Notes: a model not told the origin generated them from the letters alone. Positions 1 through 9,157 are shown, counted from the stretch's first letter. The stretch: 64,000 nucleotides of DNA from Nemertoderma westbladi (GCA_032718475.1 JAUCBJ010008717.1:33105-97104), one strand, 5' to 3'. A program made the numbers and translations.

Positions 1-242
1 ATTAGGATAATCAATTAAACCCTAATTAGGAGTCGTACGACACCTATTAGGGTTTAATTGTTCTAATTAATTGATGACACCGGTCAATTAGGGTCTAATT
101 AGCCTAATTAGGAAGTGTCACCCAGACAGTCTGGCGCCAATGACACCCAATGACACATTGGGTGTCATTGGGCGTCACCCAGACAGTCTGGCGCCAGTCA
201 GTGAGGTCCAACTGTCGCCGAGCCGCCCAAGACCCTACTACT
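1..242. repeat. Palindrome-rich flank left of the Polinton
   Basis: No gene is visible. Positions 12-60 form an imperfect palindrome centred on GTCGTACGAC. A 23-bp direct repeat (GTCACCCAGACAGTCTGG followed by CGCCA) lies at 117-139 and 174-196, and it contains the palindrome CAGACAGTCTG. Between the two copies is a further inverted repeat (ATGACACCCAAT with ATTGGGTGTCAT). This looks like the end of a hairpin-forming DNA element, but no second end is visible, so the family is unknown. Confidence 0.6.
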
Positions 243-1115
243 CACTAGGCCTACTGAAGGCCATTTTCGTTGAGGCGTTTTTTCGCGCTTTTAGCCGCGT
301 TTTCTGACACGCTTCCATGATACTTTTCCTTTGGAACCCAGAATTCACTATAAATACGAAGAATAACGGCGCAACTGGTGCAATATAATATCGACACTAA
401 AATAAAGACACTATATTCAGGAATGGTGTAGGAATGTTAAGGTTCTAATTTTAATTTATTTTGATATACTTGACTTGACATGCTAGACTTGACAGCAGCA
501 CTACCACCCCCCATCATAATACCGTCCCAGGCCTAGAATCCGAATATTTACCAACTCGCAGGGTTGGCAAATCAGCGTACTTAATGACGTCGCTATATTG
601 TGCTACATAAAACGTTCTAGAATGCCATTGGCTGGACTCCAGAAAAATCGGCTATTATAATATTATGAAATTGGTTTTCCTGAAGATTACTTAGATGATT
701 GACACTTATCGGGCTTTTCGTAATAGCTGATGGTTCCTGTGGGAGCATTATTGGCACATCTTAGTTAAATCAACCTGCAATTGATGAGGTAGGTTAGTAG
801 TATAGGAAGCTATGATACTCAGCCATGGTCACCCGTAGTCCATCATTACCATCCATTTTTGGTACTGCAGCCAATCAGAAGCCACCATTTCAACCTTTAG
901 CGGTGGTCGTTATTATTTCAACCAATCAGATGTCAGCATTTCATCCGTAACCATGGTAACTTCTCAAGTTCCCGCATCTTCCGCTAGAGGCGTTATTAGT
1001 CACCCAACGCTAGTACTGCATCCAATCACCAACCTTTATTTTACAGGTGTTCGGGTGTCTACACTTAGCATCAGGTAACTTCTACTATTTTTCAAATCGC
1101 AATTTTTCACCAACC
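243..1115 (+). repeat. Left terminal inverted repeat of the Polinton
   Basis: About 873 bp. It matches the reverse complement of 18316-19796 once the 608-bp insertion in the right copy is removed. The match fades after CAACC at 1111-1115. It contains TAGGTTA at 790-796, exactly where the right copy carries the foldback element. ORFs inside it are not credible genes. Confidence 0.92.
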
Positions 1116-1675
1116 ATTACATATTCATCTTCACATAGCCTAACCTCACGATGCATGGCTAGCCCCCATCCCATCGCTACTCAATCCACAGCTGTTACCC
1201 ACCCAACCACCCAACCAATCAACGGCGATGTTTGCCTAACCCTACGGTTATTCACCTTTTCACCACGTTACCACCACTGCCACGCAACCAACCACTGTAT
1301 ACTGTATATGCTGACAACGTGGCCACCAACTACACGCATCATGCAGATATTATATTGATTGCCAACTCCACGACGGCTGTCACCAAATCAACAAACCAAG
1401 CAGTATGATACATGAGATTCCGTCAGGTTCCAGCTACGCGTATACGAGCATTAGTGATTATTACGCAATAATTTTTTTGTTTATACAGTAGTTCCCTACC
1501 AGCTAATCAACCAATCAATAAACCGAATTTAGGCTATTTCTCAGTTTAAGACCTGTATTATTTTTGAAAATATCTTATATAATCTCTCGCTTTAATCGCA
1601 ATTAATCATTTGTAATGGTTTTAGTTTAAAAGTTTTTACTTTGTTTGTTTGATTTACAATAAAATAAATTAAATA
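1116..1675. other. Non-coding spacer between left TIR and first Polinton gene
   Basis: There is no credible gene. The left part is C/A-rich with many CCAACCA words. The last 200 bases are AT-rich and lead into the ATG at 1676, so the promoter of the first rightward gene presumably lies here. I see no decisive motif. Confidence 0.5.
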
Positions 1676-2122
1676 ATGTCTTCTGATTCCGATATGGTTA
1701 TGCCAATGGTAAGGCATTCATTTTTTGCAGAAGATGGTCAAGCCTATATTGTTATTGATTATACAATTTACCGTCAGGGAGATGATAAATATAAAATTGA
1801 GTTTTCTGAAAAAGCCAGGAAAGTTTTAAGCTCAATCGATATTGATGCTTCAGATAATAGTATTCATCTTTTAGATTACAACCTGAAAGCTGAGCAAGGG
1901 GGAGGAAAATTAACCAGCATCTTACTATTAGCCATGATAGAAGGATTTATTTTTATTACACAATACAACGAAGCTGGTGAAAAGTTTGAAATACGGCTAA
2001 ATCGACATAGCCCCTACGAAATTATGTCTTTCTTTATTGTAATGATTTCAAAAGAATCCTTTATCGAACCTGAAGAATCAGCGGATAATGTTGAATATGT
2101 TGATAATATCATTGATTCTTGA
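1676..2122 (+). CDS. Polinton protein of unknown function (148 aa)
   Basis: First gene of the rightward arm, with an ATG in an AT-rich context (aataATGtct). The protein is acidic overall. The middle (residues about 85-100) is hydrophobic, ILLLAMIEGFIFIT, but is too polar at its edges to call a membrane segment confidently. The C-terminus is strongly acidic and Asp/Ser-rich. I recognise no catalytic motif or known family. Its position next to the TIR, ahead of the RING gene and ATPase, suggests an accessory or early gene. The intact frame and good start make it likely real. Function is unknown. Confidence 0.7.
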   Translation: MSSDSDMVMPMVRHSFFAEDGQAYIVIDYTIYRQGDDKYKIEFSEKARKVLSSIDIDASDNSIHLLDYNLKAEQGGGKLTSILLLAMIEGFIFITQYNEAGEKFEIRLNRHSPYEIMSFFIVMISKESFIEPEESADNVEYVDNIIDS

Positions 2123-2291
2123 CTTTTCCCTCTATATTATAAATATTTTATGATTATATATAAAATTTTGTTGTTTTTAAATAATCGAAAATTGTAGTAG
2201 TATTTGTATATACTGTATAACAGTTTGTTGTTGTTGTTGTTGTTGTTGTGTATTGTGGTAATTATTTTCAATTTACTTTTAAATTTGGAAA

Positions 2292-2507
2292 ATGGATATT
2301 TTAAATGAAAAATGCCCAGTTTGCTATTCTAAGTTATTGCAACAACATCGAGATTATTATAAATGTGAAAATAAACATGCAACTTGCGTACAATGTATTG
2401 TACAATATTCCGAAATGAATAATTATTGTTCTAAAATTTGTCCTATTTGTCGCGCACCCATATCTAAGTTTAATATAAAGTTGGCAAGATACCAACCCTT
2501 TTATTAG
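2292..2507 (+). CDS. Small RING-finger protein (71 aa), possible E3 ubiquitin ligase
   Basis: The cysteines and histidine fit the C3HC4 RING pattern: C8-x2-C11, C25-x3-H29-x2-C32-x2-C35, then C50-x2-C53 in CPICRAP. RING domains bind two zinc ions and usually recruit a ubiquitin-conjugating enzyme. Little exists outside the RING, so substrate choice must come from the short N- and C-terminal tails or a partner. It lies between the unknown 148-aa gene and the packaging ATPase. Large DNA viruses often carry small RING proteins that alter host ubiquitination. That role here is inference from the fold. The zinc ligand pattern is seen directly. Confidence 0.8.
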   Translation: MDILNEKCPVCYSKLLQQHRDYYKCENKHATCVQCIVQYSEMNNYCSKICPICRAPISKFNIKLARYQPFY

Positions 2508-2963
2508 AAAGAGCTTCGCAATATAACTTATATTTCTGCGAAAAGTAATGATCCCGGAGATTTATTTACAATATTGGAGAATATTTTTTATAGAAACGTA
2601 GTACGGCGCTGTCGCTACTATATTCCTTATTTTTTTAGCAGCGAACATAAAAAAATCATAAGCGCGAAATTCTCGGGAAGTGATTTCCAAACCGCCGATG
2701 TTACCTATCATTATTTCGCGTATAAAGATGCTCACCATGCTTGAAATTACATCGGTCTATACTATAATTGGAAATAGCACCTTTTGCTGCGGCGATCGTC
2801 ACATACTGTAGTTGTGGCATATGTTAATTAAATATACAGTACTCTAATATTATTGTAGTTGCATCAATTATTGTTATATACATAGTAATGGTGTTGGTTT
2901 ATTGATATTGATATTGATATTATATTATATTGTATTGTTGATATATCTTAATAATAATAATAA
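2508..2963. other. Non-coding spacer before the ATPase gene
   Basis: 456 bases without a convincing ORF. The right end is AT-rich with a run of TTGATATTGATATTGATATT and ATAATAATAATAA just before the ATG at 2964, plausibly promoter and leader. Nothing else recognised. Confidence 0.5.
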
Positions 2964-3641
2964 ATGGCTGACTTTAATTCAGGCCCATATAATTTAAACT
3001 TTCAAATGGGAACGAGTATGATAATTTCAGGGCCATCTGGCTCCGGAAAGTCAACCTTTGTGGGGAATTTAATTAAACACAAGAATGGCTGCTTCAACGA
3101 AGCCCCTTTGCGAGTATTGTATTGTTACGGGAGCAATCCCCCGACTATTCCTGGTATTACTCACCTTTACAAAGGTTTGCCTGAAAATATAGATAGATTA
3201 GTCAATAGTCGAGATTTATTAATTATAGATGATTTGTCAACAGAAACTGAGTCCAGTACAGCATTAACTGTATTGTTTACTAAGGTAGCTCATCATTCCA
3301 ATATATTTATTTGTTTTATAACGCAAAACATGTTTTACGGTGGGAAGCATAACCGCACAAGATCAATTAATAGCCATACTTTAGTATTAATGAAAAATCC
3401 GAGAGACAGTCTATCGGTTTTAAATTTCGCGAAGCAGATGTTACCAGGGCAGACTAAATTTTTAGTTGATTCCTATCAAGATGCGACAATTGAGCCATTT
3501 TCACATTTCTTAATTGATTTACGACAGGAAACACCCGAACATTTAAGATTTAGATCTGATATATTTCGTAATCATAATTGTTACATTAAAAATTACACTG
3601 ACTATAAACGTAGCGAAAATAATAATAATAATGATAAATAA
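2964..3641 (+). CDS. ATP: Genome-packaging ATPase, FtsK/HerA (A32-like) family
   Basis: 225 aa. The Walker A loop GPSGSGKST is at residues 23-31. Walker B is LLIIDDL at about 85-91, with the paired acidic residues Asp89-Asp90. A FITQN sensor-like motif lies near 118-122, as in A32-type packaging ATPases. The protein would pump element DNA into a preformed capsid using ATP hydrolysis. Length is normal for Polinton ATPases, and no frameshift is seen. The C-terminus is Asn-rich from an AAT run (NNNN), probably tolerated low-complexity sequence. It sits 37 bp upstream of the hydrophobic-tailed 127-aa protein, within the structural and packaging block. Confidence 0.92.
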   Translation: MADFNSGPYNLNFQMGTSMIISGPSGSGKSTFVGNLIKHKNGCFNEAPLRVLYCYGSNPPTIPGITHLYKGLPENIDRLVNSRDLLIIDDLSTETESSTALTVLFTKVAHHSNIFICFITQNMFYGGKHNRTRSINSHTLVLMKNPRDSLSVLNFAKQMLPGQTKFLVDSYQDATIEPFSHFLIDLRQETPEHLRFRSDIFRNHNCYIKNYTDYKRSENNNNNDK

Positions 3642-3678
3642 TTAATATTTTGTAACAATTTTCAATAATGTTGCAACA

Positions 3679-4062
3679 ATGAATAGACTTGTGCAGAAAT
3701 ATCGTAACGAACTGGAATTTCTACGCAGCGCTACCCCTCAACAAAGAACTTATTTTATTAACCATACCGCCAGTAACGAATTAATACGGCTCATTGTAAA
3801 TACTGCATTAAATGTTCTAAAAGGTAATGTACAATTGACCCCTCATTCATTTAGAAATATTCGCCGCTATAAGAAGGTATTGAAATCACTCAACCGTAAG
3901 ACAAAAAATATATCAAGTTACAGAAAAAAGTTAAGCAATCAATCTGGAGGCATACTACCGTTTCTAATACCTTTACTCGGCATTGGTGCGAAACTAGCCG
4001 CGAGTGCCGGGGCCGCTGCCGCTGGGGCGGCTATTGCGAAAAAAATTAACCGTGGACGGTAG
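3679..4062 (+). CDS. Polinton accessory virion-type protein with hydrophobic C-terminus (127 aa)
   Basis: Residues 1-90 are basic and helical-looking, with the segment NTALNVLKGNVQLTP that I associate with a small protein common in invertebrate Polintons/adintoviruses. After a Gly-Gly hinge (about residue 92), the tail ILPFLIPLLGIGAK is followed by an Ala/Gly-rich stretch. The tail is long enough to cross or disturb a membrane and ends in basic residues. It may be a membrane-active or minor virion protein, by analogy with adenovirus entry proteins. That role is inference. It lies between the packaging ATPase and the integrase. Confidence 0.75.
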   Translation: MNRLVQKYRNELEFLRSATPQQRTYFINHTASNELIRLIVNTALNVLKGNVQLTPHSFRNIRRYKKVLKSLNRKTKNISSYRKKLSNQSGGILPFLIPLLGIGAKLAASAGAAAAGAAIAKKINRGR

Positions 4063-4068
4063 GTAATA

Positions 4069-4239
4069 ATGGTTAAAACGGGAGTAACATTTAGAAAATT
4101 ATATTTAGTATCGAGTAAACCGTTAGCTACTGATTTAAAACCACAAGATATACCTAGAGTAAATACTACAAAAAGAAAACCCTTTAAAACATCAACTTCG
4201 AAGAAAATAATTAAAAAATTTCAATTGTTCTTACGGTGA
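4069..4239 (+). CDS. Small lysine-rich ORF (56 aa), possible accessory protein
   Basis: The ORF opens with ATGGTTAAAACG six bases after the stop of the 127-aa gene and closes with TGA at 4237-4239. The start context is good (aataATGg). The product is strongly basic, with Lys/Arg clusters such as TTKRKPF and SKKIIKKF, and has no cysteines. Its position is right for a small nucleic-acid-binding virion peptide. It is short and has no recognised family, so chance cannot be excluded. The tight spacing, good start and matching base use argue for a gene. Confidence 0.45.
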   Translation: MVKTGVTFRKLYLVSSKPLATDLKPQDIPRVNTTKRKPFKTSTSKKIIKKFQLFLR

Positions 4240-4290
4240 TGCCCTTTATAAGAGATTTGAATATAAATATTACTTGTGGTTGTCGAAAAG

Positions 4291-5331
4291 ATGCCTCGCA
4301 AGATGAAACCGATTTTAAGCCGAAGCTTAGACAAAAAACTGTTAAGAATTTATTTAGATCCTTCATCCCCTGCAGGATTTGCAAGTGTTGCAAAATTAGC
4401 AAAAGCTGCAAACATCAAACCGACGCAAGCCCAGAAATGGTTGAGCGGACAAAAGACATACACCCTTCACGCTCCACGTAGACAACATTATCCAACATCT
4501 AAAATATTTACGGGAGGCATAAAAGATATATATATGATAGATCTGGTGGATATGCAGCAATATAAGTCACAAAATAATAATTATAACTATATATTAACAT
4601 GCATTGATGCCTTCAGTCGGCTTGCTTTTGGCTATGCTATGAAAACAAAAAAGGGTGATGAAATTATTAGTATATTGCAAAAAATATTCCAGAAAGGAAA
4701 ACCAAACAGAATCGCCACTGATCAAGGGTCTGAGTTTCTAAATAAATCTGTAAGGAAATATTTAGATACGTTAGGTATACAGTATTACGTAATGTACTCT
4801 GTGAATAAGGCGGCTATTGTTGAGAGATTCAATCGCACATTAAAAACAAAGATGTTCAAAATTTTCACCCAGAGGGGAAATAATATTTGGATAAAAATTT
4901 TACCTAAGCTTATCTCGGCTTATAATAGGTCGTATCATAGGACAATAAAAATGACTCCCATTGAAGTTAATAAATTTAATGAAACTGAATTAATGAATAG
5001 ATTATATGGGAAATATAGACAGATAAATCACAAGAAAATAAAATTTAAAGTTGGAGATACAGTACGATTATCTATTGCTCGTACTGCTTTTGCTAAAGGC
5101 TATCGAGAACAATGGACACGTGAATTATTTATTATTCATCGGGTTAGGTTGGATAGAGTACCAGCGGTAATGTTCGATATTAAGGACAGCACCGGAGCTA
5201 TAATAAAGGGCTCATTTTATTCTCACGAACTCCAAAAGGTTCACCCGAATAGTAATATTTATCTAGCAATTGACAAAAAAATATTGGCAAACTTAAAGAA
5301 CGTGTACGCAATGGGAAGAAAGAATATTTAG
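4291..5331 (+). CDS. INT: Polinton integrase, retroviral-type DDE recombinase
   Basis: 346 aa from the first ATG (CCTCGCAAG follows). An open GTG 15 bases upstream was not used. An N-terminal helical region (about 20-60) precedes the rve core. The catalytic triad reads Asp84 in YMIDLVD, Asp144 in ATDQGSEF and Glu178 in IVERFNRTLK, giving a D-x33-E spacing close to the usual D-x35-E. The C-terminus has an SH3/chromo-like DNA-binding stretch (KVGDTVRL onward). The enzyme cuts and joins the element ends into target DNA. All catalytic residues are present, so it could be active. Confidence 0.93.
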   Translation: MPRKMKPILSRSLDKKLLRIYLDPSSPAGFASVAKLAKAANIKPTQAQKWLSGQKTYTLHAPRRQHYPTSKIFTGGIKDIYMIDLVDMQQYKSQNNNYNYILTCIDAFSRLAFGYAMKTKKGDEIISILQKIFQKGKPNRIATDQGSEFLNKSVRKYLDTLGIQYYVMYSVNKAAIVERFNRTLKTKMFKIFTQRGNNIWIKILPKLISAYNRSYHRTIKMTPIEVNKFNETELMNRLYGKYRQINHKKIKFKVGDTVRLSIARTAFAKGYREQWTRELFIIHRVRLDRVPAVMFDIKDSTGAIIKGSFYSHELQKVHPNSNIYLAIDKKILANLKNVYAMGRKNI

Positions 5332-5485
5332 TCCGATTCATCGGATCCAAGAAACAGTCCTGGGTACAGCATATTAAATAAGCTTAGGTTTATACTGTAT
5401 ATTAATTCATTTTGGTCGCATATGACCGTAATTAATCAATATTAACTCGAATGATATTACTATACTATATAGTTCATCCGCTTTA

Positions 5486-5500
5486 AATAAAGCCAATAAA
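5486..5500 (+). promoter_or_regulatory. Tandem poly(A) signals after the integrase gene
   Basis: AATAAA occurs at 5486-5491 and again at 5495-5500, about 155 bases past the integrase stop and before the first penton-like gene. This suggests the integrase transcript ends here and the capsid genes have their own promoter in 5501-5620. Confidence 0.5.
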
Positions 5501-5620
5501 ATATTGATCCCTAGCATATACTGTAGAAGATGCGGCGATGAACGTGGTCACAGATGTCTATAATTTAACATTATACTGTATGTACAAAGGAGTCAAGTAG
5601 AGAGAGAGCAAGCTTAAATA

Positions 5621-6493
5621 ATGGCCACAGATACATATATCACTCTACTGTCAGATAGCTCATTGAACATTTATCCCAATAATAATCCTAGTGAGTTTAC
5701 TGTTGATTTAGCCGAAGAATTATATATTGGTCCAAATGCCAAAGTTGGAATTGCCGAACTTCAATATCAAGCAACATATAGTAATATTACGCTGCAAACT
5801 CAAATCTCGCTGTCAATCGGCGTCGATGCAAAAGATGCTAAATTATATAGTTTATTTCCTGGTATGCATAACTCTATTCAAGTGATTATTGATGATATAA
5901 ATAAACTGTTTAATTCTGAAGCGAAATATAGAGATTTTGAATTCATTTTTAATACAAATAATTCTAGAATTAAATTTAAATTTCCTAAAAAGTTGAAAAA
6001 AATACAATTAAGTCTACGCGGTGATTTAATACAAATTCTAGGCTTAAATCCGTTATTGGATCGGAATCATCTGGATATTCCGAATTGGGATATATACAGT
6101 ACCACTACAGTAGATGAATTAAGCAATATAGAACAGCCGATATTAATTTTAAATTATAGTGGACCAAAAATTTCAGAAATTGGCATTTTAGATTTTCCAG
6201 CTCCCACAAATATAACACGTAATAAAGACACTATCTTTATATACACAGATATTATTAAGAGCTCATTTGTTGGTGACGCTTTAGCTCCGCTCTTAAGAAC
6301 CTGCCCTTTATCGCAATTAAATCGAAAATATATTAATCACGAATACGAGAGCATTTGCTATTTCCCATTGTTGAATAAAAAACTAAAAACAATCTTAATT
6401 ACTTTACGTGACGGCCAGGGGCAACTAATTAACTTCAGCGGAGGTCGCACTGTTGTAACACTTAAGTTAATACGGGGTGGCGGCGATGGATGA
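5621..6493 (+). CDS. mCP: Minor capsid (penton-like) protein, copy 1 (290 aa)
   Basis: The N-terminus has the Polinton minor-capsid pattern: a beta strand, then SLNIYPNNNPSEFTVDLAEE and KVGIAELQYQ. In the family this begins a single jelly-roll penton subunit placed at capsid vertices. The start ATG follows a purine-rich leader (agagagagagc...aataATG). The stop TGA at 6491-6493 overlaps the ATG of the next gene by 8 bases. Copy 2 downstream has the same N-terminal layout but little identity, so the two are old paralogues. The family call rests on the N-terminal pattern and gene order. Confidence 0.78.
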   Translation: MATDTYITLLSDSSLNIYPNNNPSEFTVDLAEELYIGPNAKVGIAELQYQATYSNITLQTQISLSIGVDAKDAKLYSLFPGMHNSIQVIIDDINKLFNSEAKYRDFEFIFNTNNSRIKFKFPKKLKKIQLSLRGDLIQILGLNPLLDRNHLDIPNWDIYSTTTVDELSNIEQPILILNYSGPKISEIGILDFPAPTNITRNKDTIFIYTDIIKSSFVGDALAPLLRTCPLSQLNRKYINHEYESICYFPLLNKKLKTILITLRDGQGQLINFSGGRTVVTLKLIRGGGDG

Positions 6494-7331
6494 ATTCTAC
6501 GTAAGGCTGCCAAGTAACTCCTGCCCAATTGATTTTCCCCGCAATAGCGCTAGTAATTATCAGATAAATTTCCACGGCGCCTTACCTATAAACCCAAACG
6601 AAAACTGGGTGGTAGGTATAAAAAGTATATTTTACTTAGCAACGTTGCCGTCCATGTATAACAATGTAGAGAATGTTATTTTATTAAAAAAAGGGAAAAA
6701 AATTTTTGAGGATACACTTCCATCTGGTTTATTCTACAGTATCAACGACATTATAGATTATTTTAACACGGGGACATTGAAAGATAAATTACAAATAGTT
6801 GAAAATACTCAGCAAAATAGATTGCAATTTATTTTAGGGAAAACTGTGCGAGAGTTATTTATAGGTCAACAATTAGCCTATTATTTTGGAATTACTGAAA
6901 ATAATCTCGGCGCGAATTTAAATCCAAATTTTAAAATTATTTTGAAGACGAAAAATAATATAAAGGGTTATTTAATAAAGGTTATCGGAAATGGAGAAAA
7001 AGCTTACCAGATGGTATTTTTATGCCCTCAACCACCCAACTCTATTCCAGAACCTAAATCGAACATGTACGTGACTACTAATATAATTGAAAATCAATAT
7101 ATTAACGACTTTGGTTTAGCTTTACTTCGTCGTGTTGCGATACCTGATGATGTGAAATATGGTAGCGTAATAAATAAAGAATTTGCCAAGGATACAATTC
7201 ATTATATCCCTGTAAAAAAATCATATAAGATAACATACATTCATATTGAAATAACAGACAAAGAAGGAAAAGATTTGAATTTTGAATACGGCACAACTTG
7301 TATTACCTTACACTTTAAACATATAAATTAA
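6486..7331 (+). CDS. mCP: Minor capsid (penton-like) protein, copy 2 (281 aa)
   Basis: The start is the ATG at 6486, inside the end of copy 1. An earlier GTG at 6477 was not used. The first residues, DEFYVRLPSNS then IDFPRNSASNYQINF and WVVGIKSIFY, match the minor-capsid N-terminal pattern even better than copy 1. Both proteins share length and layout, including a C-terminal strand region ending in T-C/V-x-T-L. The two may form a heteromeric vertex or divide penton and spike roles, which is inference. It is followed one base later by the 186-aa gene, so the capsid genes are packed like an operon. Confidence 0.78.
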   Translation: MDEFYVRLPSNSCPIDFPRNSASNYQINFHGALPINPNENWVVGIKSIFYLATLPSMYNNVENVILLKKGKKIFEDTLPSGLFYSINDIIDYFNTGTLKDKLQIVENTQQNRLQFILGKTVRELFIGQQLAYYFGITENNLGANLNPNFKIILKTKNNIKGYLIKVIGNGEKAYQMVFLCPQPPNSIPEPKSNMYVTTNIIENQYINDFGLALLRRVAIPDDVKYGSVINKEFAKDTIHYIPVKKSYKITYIHIEITDKEGKDLNFEYGTTCITLHFKHIN

Positions 7332-7332
7332 A

Positions 7333-7893
7333 ATGGATTCCGATTTATTTCAAAGATACAGTAAACCACAATATGGGGGATCAGACTCTAATCTTGCTGT
7401 TTTTAAAGGGGGAAGAAGTACCAGAGGTTCGACTCAAGTTCCCGTTTTTCGAGGTGGTTCATATATTGACCCTTACGGTCAACAAATTGGCACATTTGGT
7501 CCAAACTTAAAACAACGTCGTTTTCAGCGTTATCGTAGAGGTATGCAGGCAAATCAACACGGAGAAGGTATATTTACAGACGCTTTATCGACATTGAAAA
7601 AATTTGGTAAGCCATTAGCTAAAAAAGTTTTACAGAAAGCTTTACCATTTACCACAAAATTTATGAGACAACACGTAATACCAAAAGGTAAGCGGGTCTT
7701 ACATCAGCAGGCTAATACGGTTATTAATAAAGCATTAAATAAAATGAAACCGTCAACAAGGTCGGTTGTAGAAAAAGTTTATAGAGATTTAAAGCGACCC
7801 GCTAGACCAATGTCTATGAACATACATCATCGACGTAGTAAAAAGAGAAATATAAAAGGTAAACTGAAACACTGCGAAAAAAGTATTTTTTAA
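7333..7893 (+). CDS. Basic Gly-rich virion-type protein (186 aa)
   Basis: The N-terminal third has repeated glycine-rich turns (QYGGSDS, FKGGRST, VPVFRGGSYIDPYG), a pattern I associate with a small virion protein of invertebrate Polintons. The rest is highly basic, with many Lys/Arg residues and amphipathic helices (LSTLKKFGKPLAKKVLQKAL). It could coat packaged DNA like an adenovirus core protein, or act as a capsid-lining protein like pVI. I cannot separate these. It is tightly placed between minor capsid copy 2 (1 base) and the major capsid gene (2 bases), which supports a virion role. Confidence 0.7.
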   Translation: MDSDLFQRYSKPQYGGSDSNLAVFKGGRSTRGSTQVPVFRGGSYIDPYGQQIGTFGPNLKQRRFQRYRRGMQANQHGEGIFTDALSTLKKFGKPLAKKVLQKALPFTTKFMRQHVIPKGKRVLHQQANTVINKALNKMKPSTRSVVEKVYRDLKRPARPMSMNIHHRRSKKRNIKGKLKHCEKSIF

Positions 7894-7895
7894 TA

Positions 7896-9155
7896 ATGTC
7901 AATTATTAAGGAATTAGATTTATTTTCTACACAGCCAATACAGACTGAATTTAAAGCAAAACATTATGAAACAATTTACCCCGTATCTAATCTCAGAAGT
8001 GAATCTAGGGAGGTCACCTTCCTTGTACCCAGATCCAATGAATTCTATACGAAACTGCAAGACGCGTTATTAATTACAAAATGTACAGTACGTTGGGATA
8101 GACGACTTGAAAACTCCCATATTTATATGCTGAATTACCCAGCTGAAACTATGTGGAGTGATATTAAAATAGACCTTAATGAGAAGCAGGTTGAAAATAG
8201 CAATAACCATTATTTCTACAAGTCGTACTTATCCAATTTATTATTTACAACTTACGAGGATAAAAATGGGCTACTGGGTGCTGGTGGCTTTCATCAACCT
8301 TTATCTGAACATGGAAATGAAATTGATCCCGGCGCGCATCCTATTGGCGAGGCCTTTAGTAAACAAATGCAATTTGTAAGCGGATTGACGATTGATTTTG
8401 ATACTGAAACTAAAATAATACAACCTGGGTATGATTTAAGAATGCATTTTAGAAAAGTATCAAATTCGTTTATTTTTAAAATCACACCAAACGCAAACGC
8501 CGTGACAAATCTTCGACTAGAATTAGATGAAATAAAAATTCTAATCCCTAGAATGGAGGTTAATCCGGTAATAGAAAGCAGTCACCTAAAAGGTTTAGAG
8601 AGCTACGATATTGAATATCAATTTCAAAAGAAAGAGGTAACTACATTTACTATTCCAGCTCAAACCACAAATTACACTCAAACAAACATATTTGATGGTA
8701 AAAAACCCAAATTAGTTATTATTGGCTTCATAACAAATAACGCTTATTCGGGAGAATTAATTAGCAATCCCTTGAAATTTGAACATTTTAACCTTAGACG
8801 CGCGGAACTGATTGTAGACGGTCTTCCAGTAGGAGGTGTAATATACGAACCTAATTTTACAGATGGAACATATATTTTTGAGTATACTCAATTAATGAAG
8901 AACATTAATACATATATTAACGGTTATGGGGGTAATAATATAGACCATGAAACCTACTTAGGTAATTGTCCCATCCTATCCTGGGACCTAACCGCTGACG
9001 GGTACGTTAGAGATCCGCAACCGTCGATATATACTAATGGTCAATTAAAATTAAGATTTGCCGAACCGTTGGTTGAAACCGTAAATGTAATCGTTTTTAA
9101 TATTTATGATCAATCATTAAGTTTAAATAGCAGGAAAGAAATACATATCGATTAA
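7896..9155 (+). CDS. MCP: Major capsid protein, double jelly-roll (419 aa)
   Basis: The N-terminus ELDLFSTQPIQTEF, followed by VTFLVPRSNEFYTKLQDALL, matches the animal Polinton capsid family often annotated as F54H12.2-like. Members form trimeric double jelly-roll capsomers like the adenovirus hexon. The length suits two jelly rolls. The C-terminal half shows repeated beta-strand patterns ending in ETVNVIVFNIYDQ. It sits directly before the protease and after the basic virion protein, the usual capsid block. No break is seen. The fold is inferred from family resemblance. Confidence 0.82.
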   Translation: MSIIKELDLFSTQPIQTEFKAKHYETIYPVSNLRSESREVTFLVPRSNEFYTKLQDALLITKCTVRWDRRLENSHIYMLNYPAETMWSDIKIDLNEKQVENSNNHYFYKSYLSNLLFTTYEDKNGLLGAGGFHQPLSEHGNEIDPGAHPIGEAFSKQMQFVSGLTIDFDTETKIIQPGYDLRMHFRKVSNSFIFKITPNANAVTNLRLELDEIKILIPRMEVNPVIESSHLKGLESYDIEYQFQKKEVTTFTIPAQTTNYTQTNIFDGKKPKLVIIGFITNNAYSGELISNPLKFEHFNLRRAELIVDGLPVGGVIYEPNFTDGTYIFEYTQLMKNINTYINGYGGNNIDHETYLGNCPILSWDLTADGYVRDPQPSIYTNGQLKLRFAEPLVETVNVIVFNIYDQSLSLNSRKEIHID

Positions 9156-9157
9156 GT

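Noticed and set aside
1047-1358. 103-codon ORF at the inner edge of the left TIR
   Set aside because: It crosses the TIR boundary, is low in complexity and is not preserved in the right TIR.
4236-4481. 81-codon ORF with several Cys overlapping the integrase start
   Set aside because: Out-of-frame shadow of the integrase gene.
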